Origin: Methylobacter luteus IMV-B-3098
Lineage (GTDB): Bacteria > Pseudomonadota > Gammaproteobacteria > Methylococcales > Methylomonadaceae
NCBI RefSeq assembly: GCF_000427625.1
Contig: NZ_KE386569.1
Location: forward strand, 2,780,789 to 2,844,788
DNA: 64,000 bases
Direction of reading: 5' to 3'
In this document: positions 45,841-54,972 of the stretch, in pieces
How positions within the stretch are numbered: position 1 is the first letter of the stretch
Layout: every line of letters begins with the position of its first letter
Translations under genes and position numbers: made by a program
Notes under the pieces: generated by a model
The model's database searches: none
The model's input: the letters and a program-made list of their open reading frames with translations, nothing else
What the model was told of the DNA's origin: nothing

Positions 45841-45935
45841 GGATCACGAACGCAACGGCGGGTTGATTTGGATAAACCAGGCTACTGCTGACAGGATTCA
45901 ATATAACTACTGTATATCCAAAATAGGACGGGCAT

Positions 45936-47621
45936 ATGATCCACAAACATTTTAGTTACTATATAAGGCATCTGCATCACGATATTCCGTCCGGATTGGT
46001 CGTGTTTCTGGTTGCCTTGCCGCTGTGTCTGGGTGTGGCGCTGGCCTCCGGCGCGCCGTTGTTCTCCGGGTTGATCGCAGGCATGGTCGGCGGGCTGATC
46101 GTTGCCTGGATGAGCGGTTCGCAGCTCAGCGTTTCCGGGCCGGCCGCCGGTTTGACCGTGATCGTGCTCAATGCCATTGATCATCTGGGCAGTTTTCAGG
46201 GCTTCCTGGTCGCGGTGGTGCTGGCGGGCGTGCTGCAACTCGTACTGGGGTTCCTCCGGGCCGGAGCGATCGGCGCTTATTTTCCCTCGGCGGTGATCGA
46301 AGGCATGCTGGCCGCGATCGGCTTGATCCTGATCATGAAGCAAATTCCCCATGCCGTCGGCTATGATTTCAATTTTGAAGGCGACGAAAGTTATATGCGG
46401 GAAACCGCCGCGGCTACTGTCGAAGCATTAAGGGGCGCGTTAAAGGCGATTTCGCCCGGCGCTGCCATCGTCAGTACGGTGTCGTTGCTGATATTGATGA
46501 TATGGGAAAGCAGCTTTATAAAACGCATTGCTTTATTCCGGCTGGTTCCCGGTGCATTGCTTGTCGTTGCCTGGGGCATTGCCTACAATCTGGCAACCTT
46601 GCGCATGGCGCCGGAATGGGCGATCTCCAGCCAACATCTGGTCGCGCTGCCGGTCACTGACAAGCCGGCGGATTTTCTTCAACTCTTTACCTTCCCCGAT
46701 TTCAGTTTTCTGGCTAAGCCGGAAGTTTATACGGTTGCCCTCACGATAGCCATCATCGCCAGCCTGGAAACTCTGCTAAGTCTCGAAGCGGCCGACAAAA
46801 TGGACCCGCTCAAGCGTGTAGCGCCGACCAACCGTGAATTGAAAGCCCAGGGTATCGGCAATATGGTCAGCGGATTGATTGGCGGCATCCCCATCACGGC
46901 CGTGATCGTACGCAGCGCCGCCAACATCAATGCCGGCGGCCACACCAAGGTAGCCAGTTTCGTGCATGGCTTGTTCCTGCTGCTCAGCGTGATGTTTCTC
47001 GCGCGCTTCCTCAACAATATTCCGTTATCCTGCCTGGCGGCGATATTGCTGCAAACCGGTTATAAGCTTGCCAAGCCGAAAATCTTTGTCGAGTTTTTCC
47101 ATAAAGGCTGGAGTCAGTTGATACCGTTCGTCGTGACGATCGTGGCGATTTTGCTGACCGATCTGTTAAAAGGCATCGGGGTCGGTATCGCGGTCGGCCT
47201 GTATTATGTGATCCGGGCGAATTACCATGCCGCCATTTCAATGGTCCAGACCGATGATCATTATGTCCTGAGCTTGAACAAGGACGTTACGTTCCTGAAT
47301 CGTGCCCGGCTCAGACAGTATTTCAATCAGATCGAGGAGAACAGCACGGTTCTGATTGATGGCTCTAAAACGCAATTTATCGATCATGATATTCTCGAAA
47401 CCATTCATGATTTCATGCTGAGCGCCCAGGACAGCAATATCACGGTAGAAGCCAGGAATCTGGAAGGCAAAGGGAAAATTCAAACTGCGTCCGATTCGAA
47501 TGCGGTTCCGATCAAGGCCAAGAGTAAGGAAAAAAATCAAACCAAGCTTGATTCAAAAGCCCCCGATGCCTTGAAAAAAGGGCAACTGCGAGCCGTGATG
47601 GATTCAAAAGCGGCCGGTTAA
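45936..47621 (+). CDS. SulP family anion transporter with STAS domain
   Basis: The 561-residue protein has a SulP membrane domain (SGLVVFLVALPLCLGVALAS, SGSQLSVSGPAAGLTVIV, NMVSGLIGGIPITAVIVRSA) and a C-terminal STAS domain (about residues 430-515). It ends in a lysine-rich tail of about 45 residues absent from compact members. Relatives include the sodium/bicarbonate transporter BicA; the nearby carbonic anhydrase and DabA operon favour bicarbonate over sulfate, but the substrate is inferred only. Confidence 0.88.
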   Translation: MIHKHFSYYIRHLHHDIPSGLVVFLVALPLCLGVALASGAPLFSGLIAGMVGGLIVAWMSGSQLSVSGPAAGLTVIVLNAIDHLGSFQGFLVAVVLAGVLQLVLGFLRAGAIGAYFPSAVIEGMLAAIGLILIMKQIPHAVGYDFNFEGDESYMRETAAATVEALRGALKAISPGAAIVSTVSLLILMIWESSFIKRIALFRLVPGALLVVAWGIAYNLATLRMAPEWAISSQHLVALPVTDKPADFLQLFTFPDFSFLAKPEVYTVALTIAIIASLETLLSLEAADKMDPLKRVAPTNRELKAQGIGNMVSGLIGGIPITAVIVRSAANINAGGHTKVASFVHGLFLLLSVMFLARFLNNIPLSCLAAILLQTGYKLAKPKIFVEFFHKGWSQLIPFVVTIVAILLTDLLKGIGVGIAVGLYYVIRANYHAAISMVQTDDHYVLSLNKDVTFLNRARLRQYFNQIEENSTVLIDGSKTQFIDHDILETIHDFMLSAQDSNITVEARNLEGKGKIQTASDSNAVPIKAKSKEKNQTKLDSKAPDALKKGQLRAVMDSKAAG

Positions 47622-47982
47622 CCGGGACTGCGACAGGCTTGAAAATAAGCCTGTCGCATAGCATGGAAAAGGCTGTCTTGTATTGATCAGGAATGCACGG
47701 CCATTGCCCGTTCCGGATCTGGCCCGATCTCAAGCAGGATTAAATCCGGCCCAGGCTCTGAAAGGTTCCTGAAAGGTTGCAAAAATACAATGACCCGGTA
47801 TCGAGAGTGTTATGCAGACCCCTGATTAAGGGCGGTCCTCGAACAGGGGTTAAACAGGAAAGGCTGTAAAGATGGCGGCGAATCGACTGTCAGGCTATTT
47901 TGGGCATCGTTTCGGCATGTGCGACATCGAAGCCGGCAAAATGCGGATTTATTCCGATGTTTACGAAATCCTGAGGATGCGC
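47622..47982. other. 361-bp intergenic region with operator
   Basis: The segment between the SulP gene and the small membrane protein holds the second copy of the tandem operator/promoter (47759-47811). If the alternative upstream ATG at 47872 is used, the last 111 bases are coding. Confidence 0.65.
47759..47811 (+). promoter_or_regulatory. Tandem 11-bp operator and promoter before the paralogue/dab genes
   Basis: TGAAAGGTT at 47759 and 47770, TACAAT at 47786 and ATCGAGAGTGTT at 47800 match the site at 43834 in sequence and in every spacing. It points rightward to the small membrane protein and the DabA operon. Confidence 0.72.
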
Positions 47983-48384
47983 ATGACGTTAAAAGCTCAT
48001 CGAAAAATTATCGTGCAGGCTGTCCTGATCGTCATCGTGATCAGTACTTATGATGTGTTGCTGCACTCACTGCTTACGTTCCTCCATATCGCTTTCGAAT
48101 GGATCGAGCTTGGGCTTGAAGAGCTGATTGAGCATGTTTTCCATACGACGCGCCATCAGAGCCAGATTATCGTGTTTTATCTGCTCTTGTCCGTTGTTCT
48201 GTTCGGACTCTATCGTCTGTGGCGCGTGTTGCCTCGGTTTTACAACTATCTGCAGGCTACGCGGACGCATTACATGACGTACATGAGCTGTTACTGGCGG
48301 GAGTGCTCTTCCGTTCAGAAAGCAAAATTGATAACGACTTGCTCGGCTGGTGTTGCCGGTCTGTGCTTCTGGATGTTTATTTGA
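47983..48384 (+). CDS. Small membrane protein, paralogue of 41243..41647
   Basis: The 133-residue protein has membrane segments at IVQAVLIVIVISTYDVLL and IIVFYLLLSVVLFGLY and the conserved LIEHVFHT, RHQSQ and GLYRLWR motifs of its paralogue. The start at 47983 has a GAGG site six bases upstream and gives nearly the same length as the paralogue (134); an ATG at 47872 with an AGGAAAGG site is an alternative that adds 37 residues. It lies between the SulP gene and the DabA operon. Confidence 0.72.
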   Translation: MTLKAHRKIIVQAVLIVIVISTYDVLLHSLLTFLHIAFEWIELGLEELIEHVFHTTRHQSQIIVFYLLLSVVLFGLYRLWRVLPRFYNYLQATRTHYMTYMSCYWRECSSVQKAKLITTCSAGVAGLCFWMFI

Positions 48385-48438
48385 GGCTTAAGGAAAAAAC
48401 AATGCTATCGAAATTATTTTGATTCAATATTAACCATA

Positions 48439-48460
48439 TTGGCATAAAATTGGCATAAAA
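48439..48460 (+). promoter_or_regulatory. Exact tandem 11-bp repeat upstream of the DabA operon
   Basis: TTGGCATAAAA occurs twice without a gap, about 170 bases before the first operon gene. The 11-bp period is typical for OmpR-family operators but the sequence differs from the TGAAAGGTT sites, so another regulator or a second specificity is possible. Confidence 0.5.
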
Positions 48461-48629
48461 CTTCAGTTAAGGTTTCATAACATCAAGATCTATAAGCGCA
48501 TATGTATTTTTATTAGTAAAAGCAAGAGCATAGTGTTTTTAGATAGAGATGGCTTGAACATATAATTGTTCATTTGTAATAGAGATAACATCAGAGTATC
48601 CGATACTCCACACAGGATAAGTAATAAAC

Positions 48630-50096
48630 ATGGGGATTCTCAGCATACTGCTCTGGACACCGGCCATTGGCGCATTTTTGCTGGCATTGACGCCGGGTCA
48701 GAACACTCGGATCATCCGTGGTCTCGGTAATTTGTTCACCACTTTCGTTTTGCTGCTGAGTTGCTGGCTGGCCGTTCAGTATGACGGGCATGATGCCGGT
48801 TTGCAGTTTTACGAATATTTTCCTCTGAATCCCAAGCTGGGCAGCGCTTATGCGTTAGGTCTGGACGGACTTTCCATGCCGATGCTGGTGTTGGCGACCT
48901 TGCTGACGTCCATCGCACTGCTGGCTTCTTTCAATATTACCAGTCGCGTCAAAGGTTATTATATCTGCATGCTGCTGCTTGAGTTCGGCATGCTGGGCGT
49001 GTTTCTGGCTCAGGACTGGGCGATCTTTTATATCTTCTGGGAAGTGACTTTGATTCCGTTGTTTTTCCTGATCGATCGCTGGGGCGGCAAACGGCGCCAC
49101 GCAGCCAGCCTGAATTTTGTACTGTATACGATGGGCGGTTCAATTTTCATGCTGATCAGCCTGATCGCGGTTTATGAGTATGTGCCGGAACACGCGTCCT
49201 TGATGAGTGCGATGGTGCATGTATCGGAAAACATGCCGAAAGATCAGCAGGTCTGGGTTTTGCTCGGCTTTTTGATCGGCTTCGGCGTCAAGATGCCTAT
49301 TTTTCCGCTGCACGGCTGGCTGCCGCTGGCCCATGTCGAGGCGCCCAGCCCGGTCAGTATCCTGTTGTCCGGCATTTTGCTGAAAATGGGTGCCTACGGC
49401 TTGCTGCGGGCGGTTGTCATGCTGCCGACAGCCGCGCAGGCACTGCAACCGCTGCTGGTTTTCCTGGCGGTGTTCGGCATGCTGTACGGCGGATTGCTGG
49501 CCTGGCGGCAACGCGACCTGAAAGCGATGGTCGCTTATTCATCGGTCAGTCATATGGGTGTTGTGTTATTGGGCATTGCCACCCTGAACGAAGCGGGATT
49601 TCTCGGCGCCATCATGCAAATGACCGCGCATGGCCTGATCGCCGGGTCCATGTTCCTGCTGGTGGGGCTGTTATATGAGCGCACGCATACCCGCAACATA
49701 CAGGATTACAGCTCTCTGGTTCAGGTGATGCCGCGTTTCGCGTTGTTTACGACGATTACCTTGCTGGCGGCGATGGGACTGCCCGGCTCGGTCGGCTTTG
49801 TGGCCGAATTGCATACCTTGATCGGCGGCTTTCAGCAATGGGGCGCATTAATGGTGTTTTTCAGTCTGAGTATACTGATCAGCGCCGCTTACGCGACGCG
49901 CACCATCGGCATGCTGTTCACCGGACCGGTAAAACCACAGATGCAGCAGATCGAAGACTTGCGTCCTTCGGAATTAGTTGCTGCCGGCATACTGGTAACC
50001 TGTATCGTGGTGTTCGGTCTGCTGCCTGAGCCGCTGATCGATCTGTCATCGGCAACCCTCTTTGAAATGAACAGCCAGATCAGTCATAGCCATTAG
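48630..50096 (+). CDS. NuoM-like proton-translocating subunit of the Dab operon (1)
   Basis: The 488-residue antiporter-like membrane protein has about 14 helices. The key Glu in IFYIFWEVTLIPLF and Lys in GFGVKMPIFPLHGWLP of NuoM/Mrp-type channels are both present. It is not part of complex I, since no hydrophilic Nuo genes are near. First gene of a five-gene run ending at 58132; it likely couples cation or proton flow to the DabA reaction. Confidence 0.9.
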   Translation: MGILSILLWTPAIGAFLLALTPGQNTRIIRGLGNLFTTFVLLLSCWLAVQYDGHDAGLQFYEYFPLNPKLGSAYALGLDGLSMPMLVLATLLTSIALLASFNITSRVKGYYICMLLLEFGMLGVFLAQDWAIFYIFWEVTLIPLFFLIDRWGGKRRHAASLNFVLYTMGGSIFMLISLIAVYEYVPEHASLMSAMVHVSENMPKDQQVWVLLGFLIGFGVKMPIFPLHGWLPLAHVEAPSPVSILLSGILLKMGAYGLLRAVVMLPTAAQALQPLLVFLAVFGMLYGGLLAWRQRDLKAMVAYSSVSHMGVVLLGIATLNEAGFLGAIMQMTAHGLIAGSMFLLVGLLYERTHTRNIQDYSSLVQVMPRFALFTTITLLAAMGLPGSVGFVAELHTLIGGFQQWGALMVFFSLSILISAAYATRTIGMLFTGPVKPQMQQIEDLRPSELVAAGILVTCIVVFGLLPEPLIDLSSATLFEMNSQISHSH

Positions 50097-50119
50097 GGCA
50101 TAAAGCGAGTTTTTTAAGC

Positions 50120-53100
50120 ATGCAAGTATCACCATTAAAGTCCCGCGATATAGACCAGTTGCGCGCGCAAATAACGGCAGCTCTGGATCATTTTGATCAT
50201 GTGCTGCCCGGACAGGCGCCCATTCTTGATTTCGTGCATCACAATACGCTGCACGGTTTCCAGCACCTGCCGTTTGAAGAGGCGCTGGCCGCCTTCGAAG
50301 CCCTGACCGGAACTAGCGGTTACCTGCCCGAAGCGCGCAGCCGGGATTATTACAGGGCAGGGCGTATAGACGACAGCGAGATCACGGCTGCGCTGGATGC
50401 CGATTACGGATTACAGTCCGAGCAGATCATCTGTCATACGGAAGATAAAATCATCAAGCGCAAGGACATCTATCGCATTGCGTTGTTGTTTGATTTGCCG
50501 TCCATCACGGTCAGCCAATTGAACTGGCAGATAGAGGAAATGGCCGCCTTGGAGGCTGTGCAGGCCGATGTGCCCGAGCCGGTGCGCAGCCAGTTATCGG
50601 CGAGCGGCATCAGGCCATTGTGGGAAAGCATTCTGGCCAGGCTCGATATGGAACAGGCAAGCCTGCATCCCGAGGACTTGCTCGAATTATCCATGGAACA
50701 GGCCGAGGATTGGCTGGCGCAGGTCCGCTACAGCAGAAAAGGCGATAATCACGCCTCATTGCATCAACAAATGCAGCTACTGGCGCGCCAGTCTCTGGAT
50801 GATCTGTTGGCGCAGCTGGGCGATAGCATGAGCCTGCGCGGCTTCATCATGACCTTGACCGGCAGAGACGTCCTCGATTCCGTGCGCCCGCAACTGATCC
50901 GCATTTGCGCTTCCGGTCTGGATGAAGGACTGGCGCCATGGACCATTCCAGAACGTAGTCAACTGGGTCTGTATGGCGCCTGGCGCGCAACGGCCGCCTA
51001 TGACGCCAATCCGTTTTTGCACGAGTTGCCCGATTGGCAGCAGATTATGGCCGAGCTGCCGGAGGATGCCGTTGATGCGATCATCGTGCAGCTGACGCAT
51101 CTGGAAATTCCGCAAGCGAAATGGAACGGCTATCTGCGCCGGCTGTCGCTGGAAATCCCCGGCTGGTCGGGATTGATCAACTGGCGCCAGCACCATCCGC
51201 ATTACCATGCCTTGAATGACGCCAAGCCCAGACTCGCCGATTATCTGGCGATCCGGCTGACGCTGGACAGACTCTGGCTGAACCAGATCTGCCGCGAAAC
51301 GTGGCTGATCGAAGCCAAATTGAGCAGCATCAAATCCTATTTCAGTAAAAACCTGTCCGAGTTTATCGTGCGCAGCCAGGTATACCGGGGTGATTTGCCG
51401 GAATATCTGACAGATCAGGCTGAGTCATTAATGTTTCTTGCCGGTTCGGAACGCTATTCGCGCGGCGACTGGCAGCAGCTTGCCGACATGATCGGTATCT
51501 GGCGCAGCAGTCCTCTTGCGATGCAGCAGGCGGAGCGCAACCATACCATTTATTGCAGCGGCTGGCGCTTGTTCCGCCTATGCCAGCACCTGGGGCTCAA
51601 TGCGGCCGACATACAAGCGTTGAAAAAGAAAGATCTGCGGCTGATGCTGTCCGTGCTGGATGAGTTTAACGTGACCAAGCGAGGTAAAGTCTGGCTTCAG
51701 GCTTATGAACGTCACTATCGGGAAAGCTTTTTCCATGCCTTGAATGCGAACCATAACCGCGGCCGCTGGGCCTGGCGCAATAAGCGCCCCGACTCGCAAG
51801 TGATCTTCTGCATGGATGATCGCGAGGAAGGCTTCCGCAGGCATCTGGAAGAATTTAACCCCGCCATTGAAACGCTGGGCGCCGCCGGATTTTTCGGCGT
51901 GCCGATGAACTATAAAGGCCTGGATGATATCAAGGTCTCGCCGCTATGCCCGGTAGTGGTTACGCCTGCCCATGAAGTTCGGGAAGTGCCCAGAGCCGGC
52001 AGCGAAAAAGCGTTGTCGAGATATAACAAAGGCCGGCGGTGGGTTCTGCGGGCGACTAATCTGCTGCATCAGGGGCTGCGCCGCAATCTGCTGGTGTCGC
52101 AGCCGATTATTGATGCAGTCGCGCCGGTTACTTTCGCAGGCCTAGTCGCTAAATCGCTGTTGCCCAAGCAGCAGCAAAACCTGGTTGCCGGAATCGGCCG
52201 GCTATTATCGTCCGATGTCGAAACCGAGCTGTTGTTTACGTCAACGGATAATGCGACGGCGGCAACGCCAGAGCAGCCCAAGCTGGGTTTTACCGATAAT
52301 GAACAGACCGACCGCATCACGGCTTTTTTGCGCAATACCGGCTTGACTTACGGTTTCTCGGAGTTGGTGGTAATGATGGGGCACGGTTCTATCAGCCAGA
52401 ACAACCCGCATCTGGCCGCTTATGACTGCGGCGCCTGCAGCGGCCGTCACGGCGGACCTAACGCGCGCGTGTTCGCGGCCATGGCCAATCGCCCCGAGAT
52501 ACGCAAACTGCTGGCCGAACGCGGCATCGATATTCCGGTCGATACCTGGTTTATCGGGGCAGAACACAACACCGGCAATGAAGATATCATTTGGTATGAC
52601 CTCAAAGACGTGCCGGCGGAGCGACAACCCGCGTTGAAAAAACTTCAGAGGGAGCTCCGCCATGCACAGCAGCTGTCGGCGCATGAGCGCTGTCGGAGAT
52701 TGGCTTCCGCGCCGCGCAATCCGACGCCGGAAGAGGCTCTGGCGCATATGGTCGGGCGCTCGGCGGATTTTTCTCAGGCCCGGCCAGAGCTGGGACATGC
52801 CACCAATGCCGCGGCCGTGGTCGGACGCAGGTCGCTGACGCAAGGGGCATTCTTCGACCGGCGGGTGTTTCTGATTTCCTACGATCCGACCCAGGACCCG
52901 GACGGGAAAGTGCTGGAAGGCATCTTGCTGGCCGTCGGCCCGGTCGGGGCAGGCATTAATCTGGAATACTATTTTTCCACCGTCAATAACGAGCGTTTTG
53001 GCTGCGGTTCCAAAGTGCCGCATAATGTCACCGGCTTTTTCGGCGTCATGGAAGGTGCGGCCAGTGACTTGCGCACAGGACTGCCTCGGCAGATGATAGA

Positions 53101-53398
53101 AATTCACGAGCCGATGCGCCTGCAGCTTCTGGTAGAAGCTAAAACAGCGATTCTGGAGCAAATCTATGCCCGTCAGGAGAGCCTGCGCGAATTGATAGGC
53201 GGCGGTTGGGTGCTCCTGAGCGCGAAAGATCCGGATAGCGGCGATATTTTCATCTTCGAGCGCGGGACCGGGTTTGTGCCGTGGCAGGCCGAAGCCATAG
53301 AACTGCCGGTTTGCGCGAGCTCGCCGGATTGTTACCGGGATCAAACCGAGCCGGTAGCGCCCGTCTTGATCAAACAGCCTGAACTGTGGGGAGTTTAA
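50120..53398 (+). CDS. dabA: DabA-type inorganic carbon uptake protein (DUF2309)
   Basis: The 1092-residue soluble protein is the DUF2309/DabA component, which resembles a beta-carbonic anhydrase and is thought to hydrate CO2 in one direction. The zinc residues are C564 and D566 in VIFCMDDREEG, H755 in MMGHGS, and C770 in AYDCGACSG. The H-to-C spacing of 15 is the same as in Halothiobacillus DabA. At about 1,090 residues it belongs to the long form. It lies between NuoM- and NuoL-like genes; the GTG of the next gene follows four bases after its stop. Confidence 0.95.
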   Translation: MQVSPLKSRDIDQLRAQITAALDHFDHVLPGQAPILDFVHHNTLHGFQHLPFEEALAAFEALTGTSGYLPEARSRDYYRAGRIDDSEITAALDADYGLQSEQIICHTEDKIIKRKDIYRIALLFDLPSITVSQLNWQIEEMAALEAVQADVPEPVRSQLSASGIRPLWESILARLDMEQASLHPEDLLELSMEQAEDWLAQVRYSRKGDNHASLHQQMQLLARQSLDDLLAQLGDSMSLRGFIMTLTGRDVLDSVRPQLIRICASGLDEGLAPWTIPERSQLGLYGAWRATAAYDANPFLHELPDWQQIMAELPEDAVDAIIVQLTHLEIPQAKWNGYLRRLSLEIPGWSGLINWRQHHPHYHALNDAKPRLADYLAIRLTLDRLWLNQICRETWLIEAKLSSIKSYFSKNLSEFIVRSQVYRGDLPEYLTDQAESLMFLAGSERYSRGDWQQLADMIGIWRSSPLAMQQAERNHTIYCSGWRLFRLCQHLGLNAADIQALKKKDLRLMLSVLDEFNVTKRGKVWLQAYERHYRESFFHALNANHNRGRWAWRNKRPDSQVIFCMDDREEGFRRHLEEFNPAIETLGAAGFFGVPMNYKGLDDIKVSPLCPVVVTPAHEVREVPRAGSEKALSRYNKGRRWVLRATNLLHQGLRRNLLVSQPIIDAVAPVTFAGLVAKSLLPKQQQNLVAGIGRLLSSDVETELLFTSTDNATAATPEQPKLGFTDNEQTDRITAFLRNTGLTYGFSELVVMMGHGSISQNNPHLAAYDCGACSGRHGGPNARVFAAMANRPEIRKLLAERGIDIPVDTWFIGAEHNTGNEDIIWYDLKDVPAERQPALKKLQRELRHAQQLSAHERCRRLASAPRNPTPEEALAHMVGRSADFSQARPELGHATNAAAVVGRRSLTQGAFFDRRVFLISYDPTQDPDGKVLEGILLAVGPVGAGINLEYYFSTVNNERFGCGSKVPHNVTGFFGVMEGAASDLRTGLPRQMIEIHEPMRLQLLVEAKTAILEQIYARQESLRELIGGGWVLLSAKDPDSGDIFIFERGTGFVPWQAEAIELPVCASSPDCYRDQTEPVAPVLIKQPELWGV

Positions 53399-53402
53399 GC
53401 GC

Positions 53403-54965
53403 GTGGATTTAATCGTTATTTTAATTCCTTTACTGCCGTTCATTGCCGCGGCAGTGATTGGTGTCGGTCACCTGTTCGGCTGGCTGGAAGGCGAAGCCAG
53501 TGAAAACACGACGGCCGATATCGCGAATTGGGCCATTATTCTGTCGGTCCTGCTGGCTTTGGCGCTGCTGACCGGCGATATGACGGGCAAAAATACCGGC
53601 TCATTCAGTGTCGGACAATGGCTGGGCAGTGACACGCTGAATATCCGCGTGAATTTTATCACCACGGGCTTTAGCGTCGTGGTGGCGGCGCTGTTTGCTG
53701 TGCTGTTGTTCATCATCATGCGCTTTTCGGTCAATTACATGCACAGGGAGGCGGGTTTTCACCGGTTCTTCTTTATCCTGAGTCTGTTTTCCGCAGGCAT
53801 GCTGTTGCTGGTGTTATCGGGCAATGCAGTCGGCACGTTTATCGGTTGGGAAATTGCGGGGCTCTGTTCCTATTTTTTGATTGCCTATTTTTATGATCGG
53901 CCCGTTGCCGCCCAGAATGCGACGCGGGTCTTCGTGACTAACCGTATCGGCGATGCCGCGTTTATATTGGGCATCACCCTTTGTTATGCCTGGACCGACA
54001 GCGTTAACTGGGCCAAATTGACGTCCTTGCCGACTCAGTTATCTTCCGGACAGGCCACTTCGATCGCACTATGTTTTGCTATCGCGGCTTTTGCAAAATC
54101 GGCACAGCTGCCGTTTGCGCCCTGGCTGGCGCGCGCGATGGAAGGGCCTACGCCGTCCAGCGCCGTGTTTTATGGGGCAGTGATGGTGCATGCCGGTGTC
54201 TATCTTATGATTCTGCTGCAGCCGGTTTTCGAACAGGCGCCGTTGGCTATGGCGTTGGTCGCGGTCGTGGGTTTGTTGACGGCGGTTTATGGTTTTGTCG
54301 TCGGCCTGACGCAAACCGACGTCAAGAGTTCACTGATTTTTGCCACAACGGGTCAATTAGGTTTGATGTTTCTGGAATGCGGCCTGGGCTTTTGGCAGCT
54401 GGCCAGCTGGCATCTTTGCGCCCATGCCGTGGTTCGCGGCTATCAGTTCCTGACCTCGCCATCGCTCATGCACAATGTACAGGGCAACCCGATCAGGCCG
54501 GTTGCTCCGGCTATTGCCAGGCTGCGCTGGGCCTATGTTGTCTCGTTGCAGCGCTTCTGGCTGGATCAGATTACCGACTGGACCCTGGTAAAGCCGATAC
54601 GCCGTCTGGCTCACGATCTGACTTATTTTGACGATCATATCGTTGACCGTACATTCGGCGTATCCGCTCCGGCCATTCGCGCGATATCGACGCTGGCGCA
54701 ACTGGAAGAGCAAAAAATCGGCGCCCGGCTCGATAATGACGTCGACAGTTTCGCGCAAGGCAGTGGCCTGGCCGGCAAGATCACCGAGTGGGCCGCCGCC
54801 GTCACGCACTGGTTCGAAGACAGCTTCGTACTGCGCGGTATCGGCAAAAATGCCATCAGATACGGTCGCCAGTTGGGCTATGCGGCCAATAAGGTTGAGC
54901 AGCTGTTATTCAGCCCGCGCTATCTGGTGTTGTTCATCTTTATAACTTTGCTGATTGCATTTTGA
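53403..54965 (+). CDS. dabB: NuoL-like subunit, probable DabB
   Basis: The 520-residue membrane protein has a NuoL/antiporter core with Glu in FIGWEIAGLCSYFLI and Lys in FAIAAFAKSAQLPFAPWL, plus the NuoL-type HAGVY histidine. It is the best DabB candidate, the membrane partner that couples DabA to the ion gradient. GTG start at 53403 with GGGGAG upstream. Its stop is eight bases before the next start. Confidence 0.88.
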   Translation: MDLIVILIPLLPFIAAAVIGVGHLFGWLEGEASENTTADIANWAIILSVLLALALLTGDMTGKNTGSFSVGQWLGSDTLNIRVNFITTGFSVVVAALFAVLLFIIMRFSVNYMHREAGFHRFFFILSLFSAGMLLLVLSGNAVGTFIGWEIAGLCSYFLIAYFYDRPVAAQNATRVFVTNRIGDAAFILGITLCYAWTDSVNWAKLTSLPTQLSSGQATSIALCFAIAAFAKSAQLPFAPWLARAMEGPTPSSAVFYGAVMVHAGVYLMILLQPVFEQAPLAMALVAVVGLLTAVYGFVVGLTQTDVKSSLIFATTGQLGLMFLECGLGFWQLASWHLCAHAVVRGYQFLTSPSLMHNVQGNPIRPVAPAIARLRWAYVVSLQRFWLDQITDWTLVKPIRRLAHDLTYFDDHIVDRTFGVSAPAIRAISTLAQLEEQKIGARLDNDVDSFAQGSGLAGKITEWAAAVTHWFEDSFVLRGIGKNAIRYGRQLGYAANKVEQLLFSPRYLVLFIFITLLIAF

Positions 54966-54972
54966 GGACCCG

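Noticed and set aside
52241-53443. 400-codon open frame antisense to dabA
   Set aside because: Over the zinc-site half of DabA with all catalytic residues in the other strand; no recognisable motifs or ribosome site.
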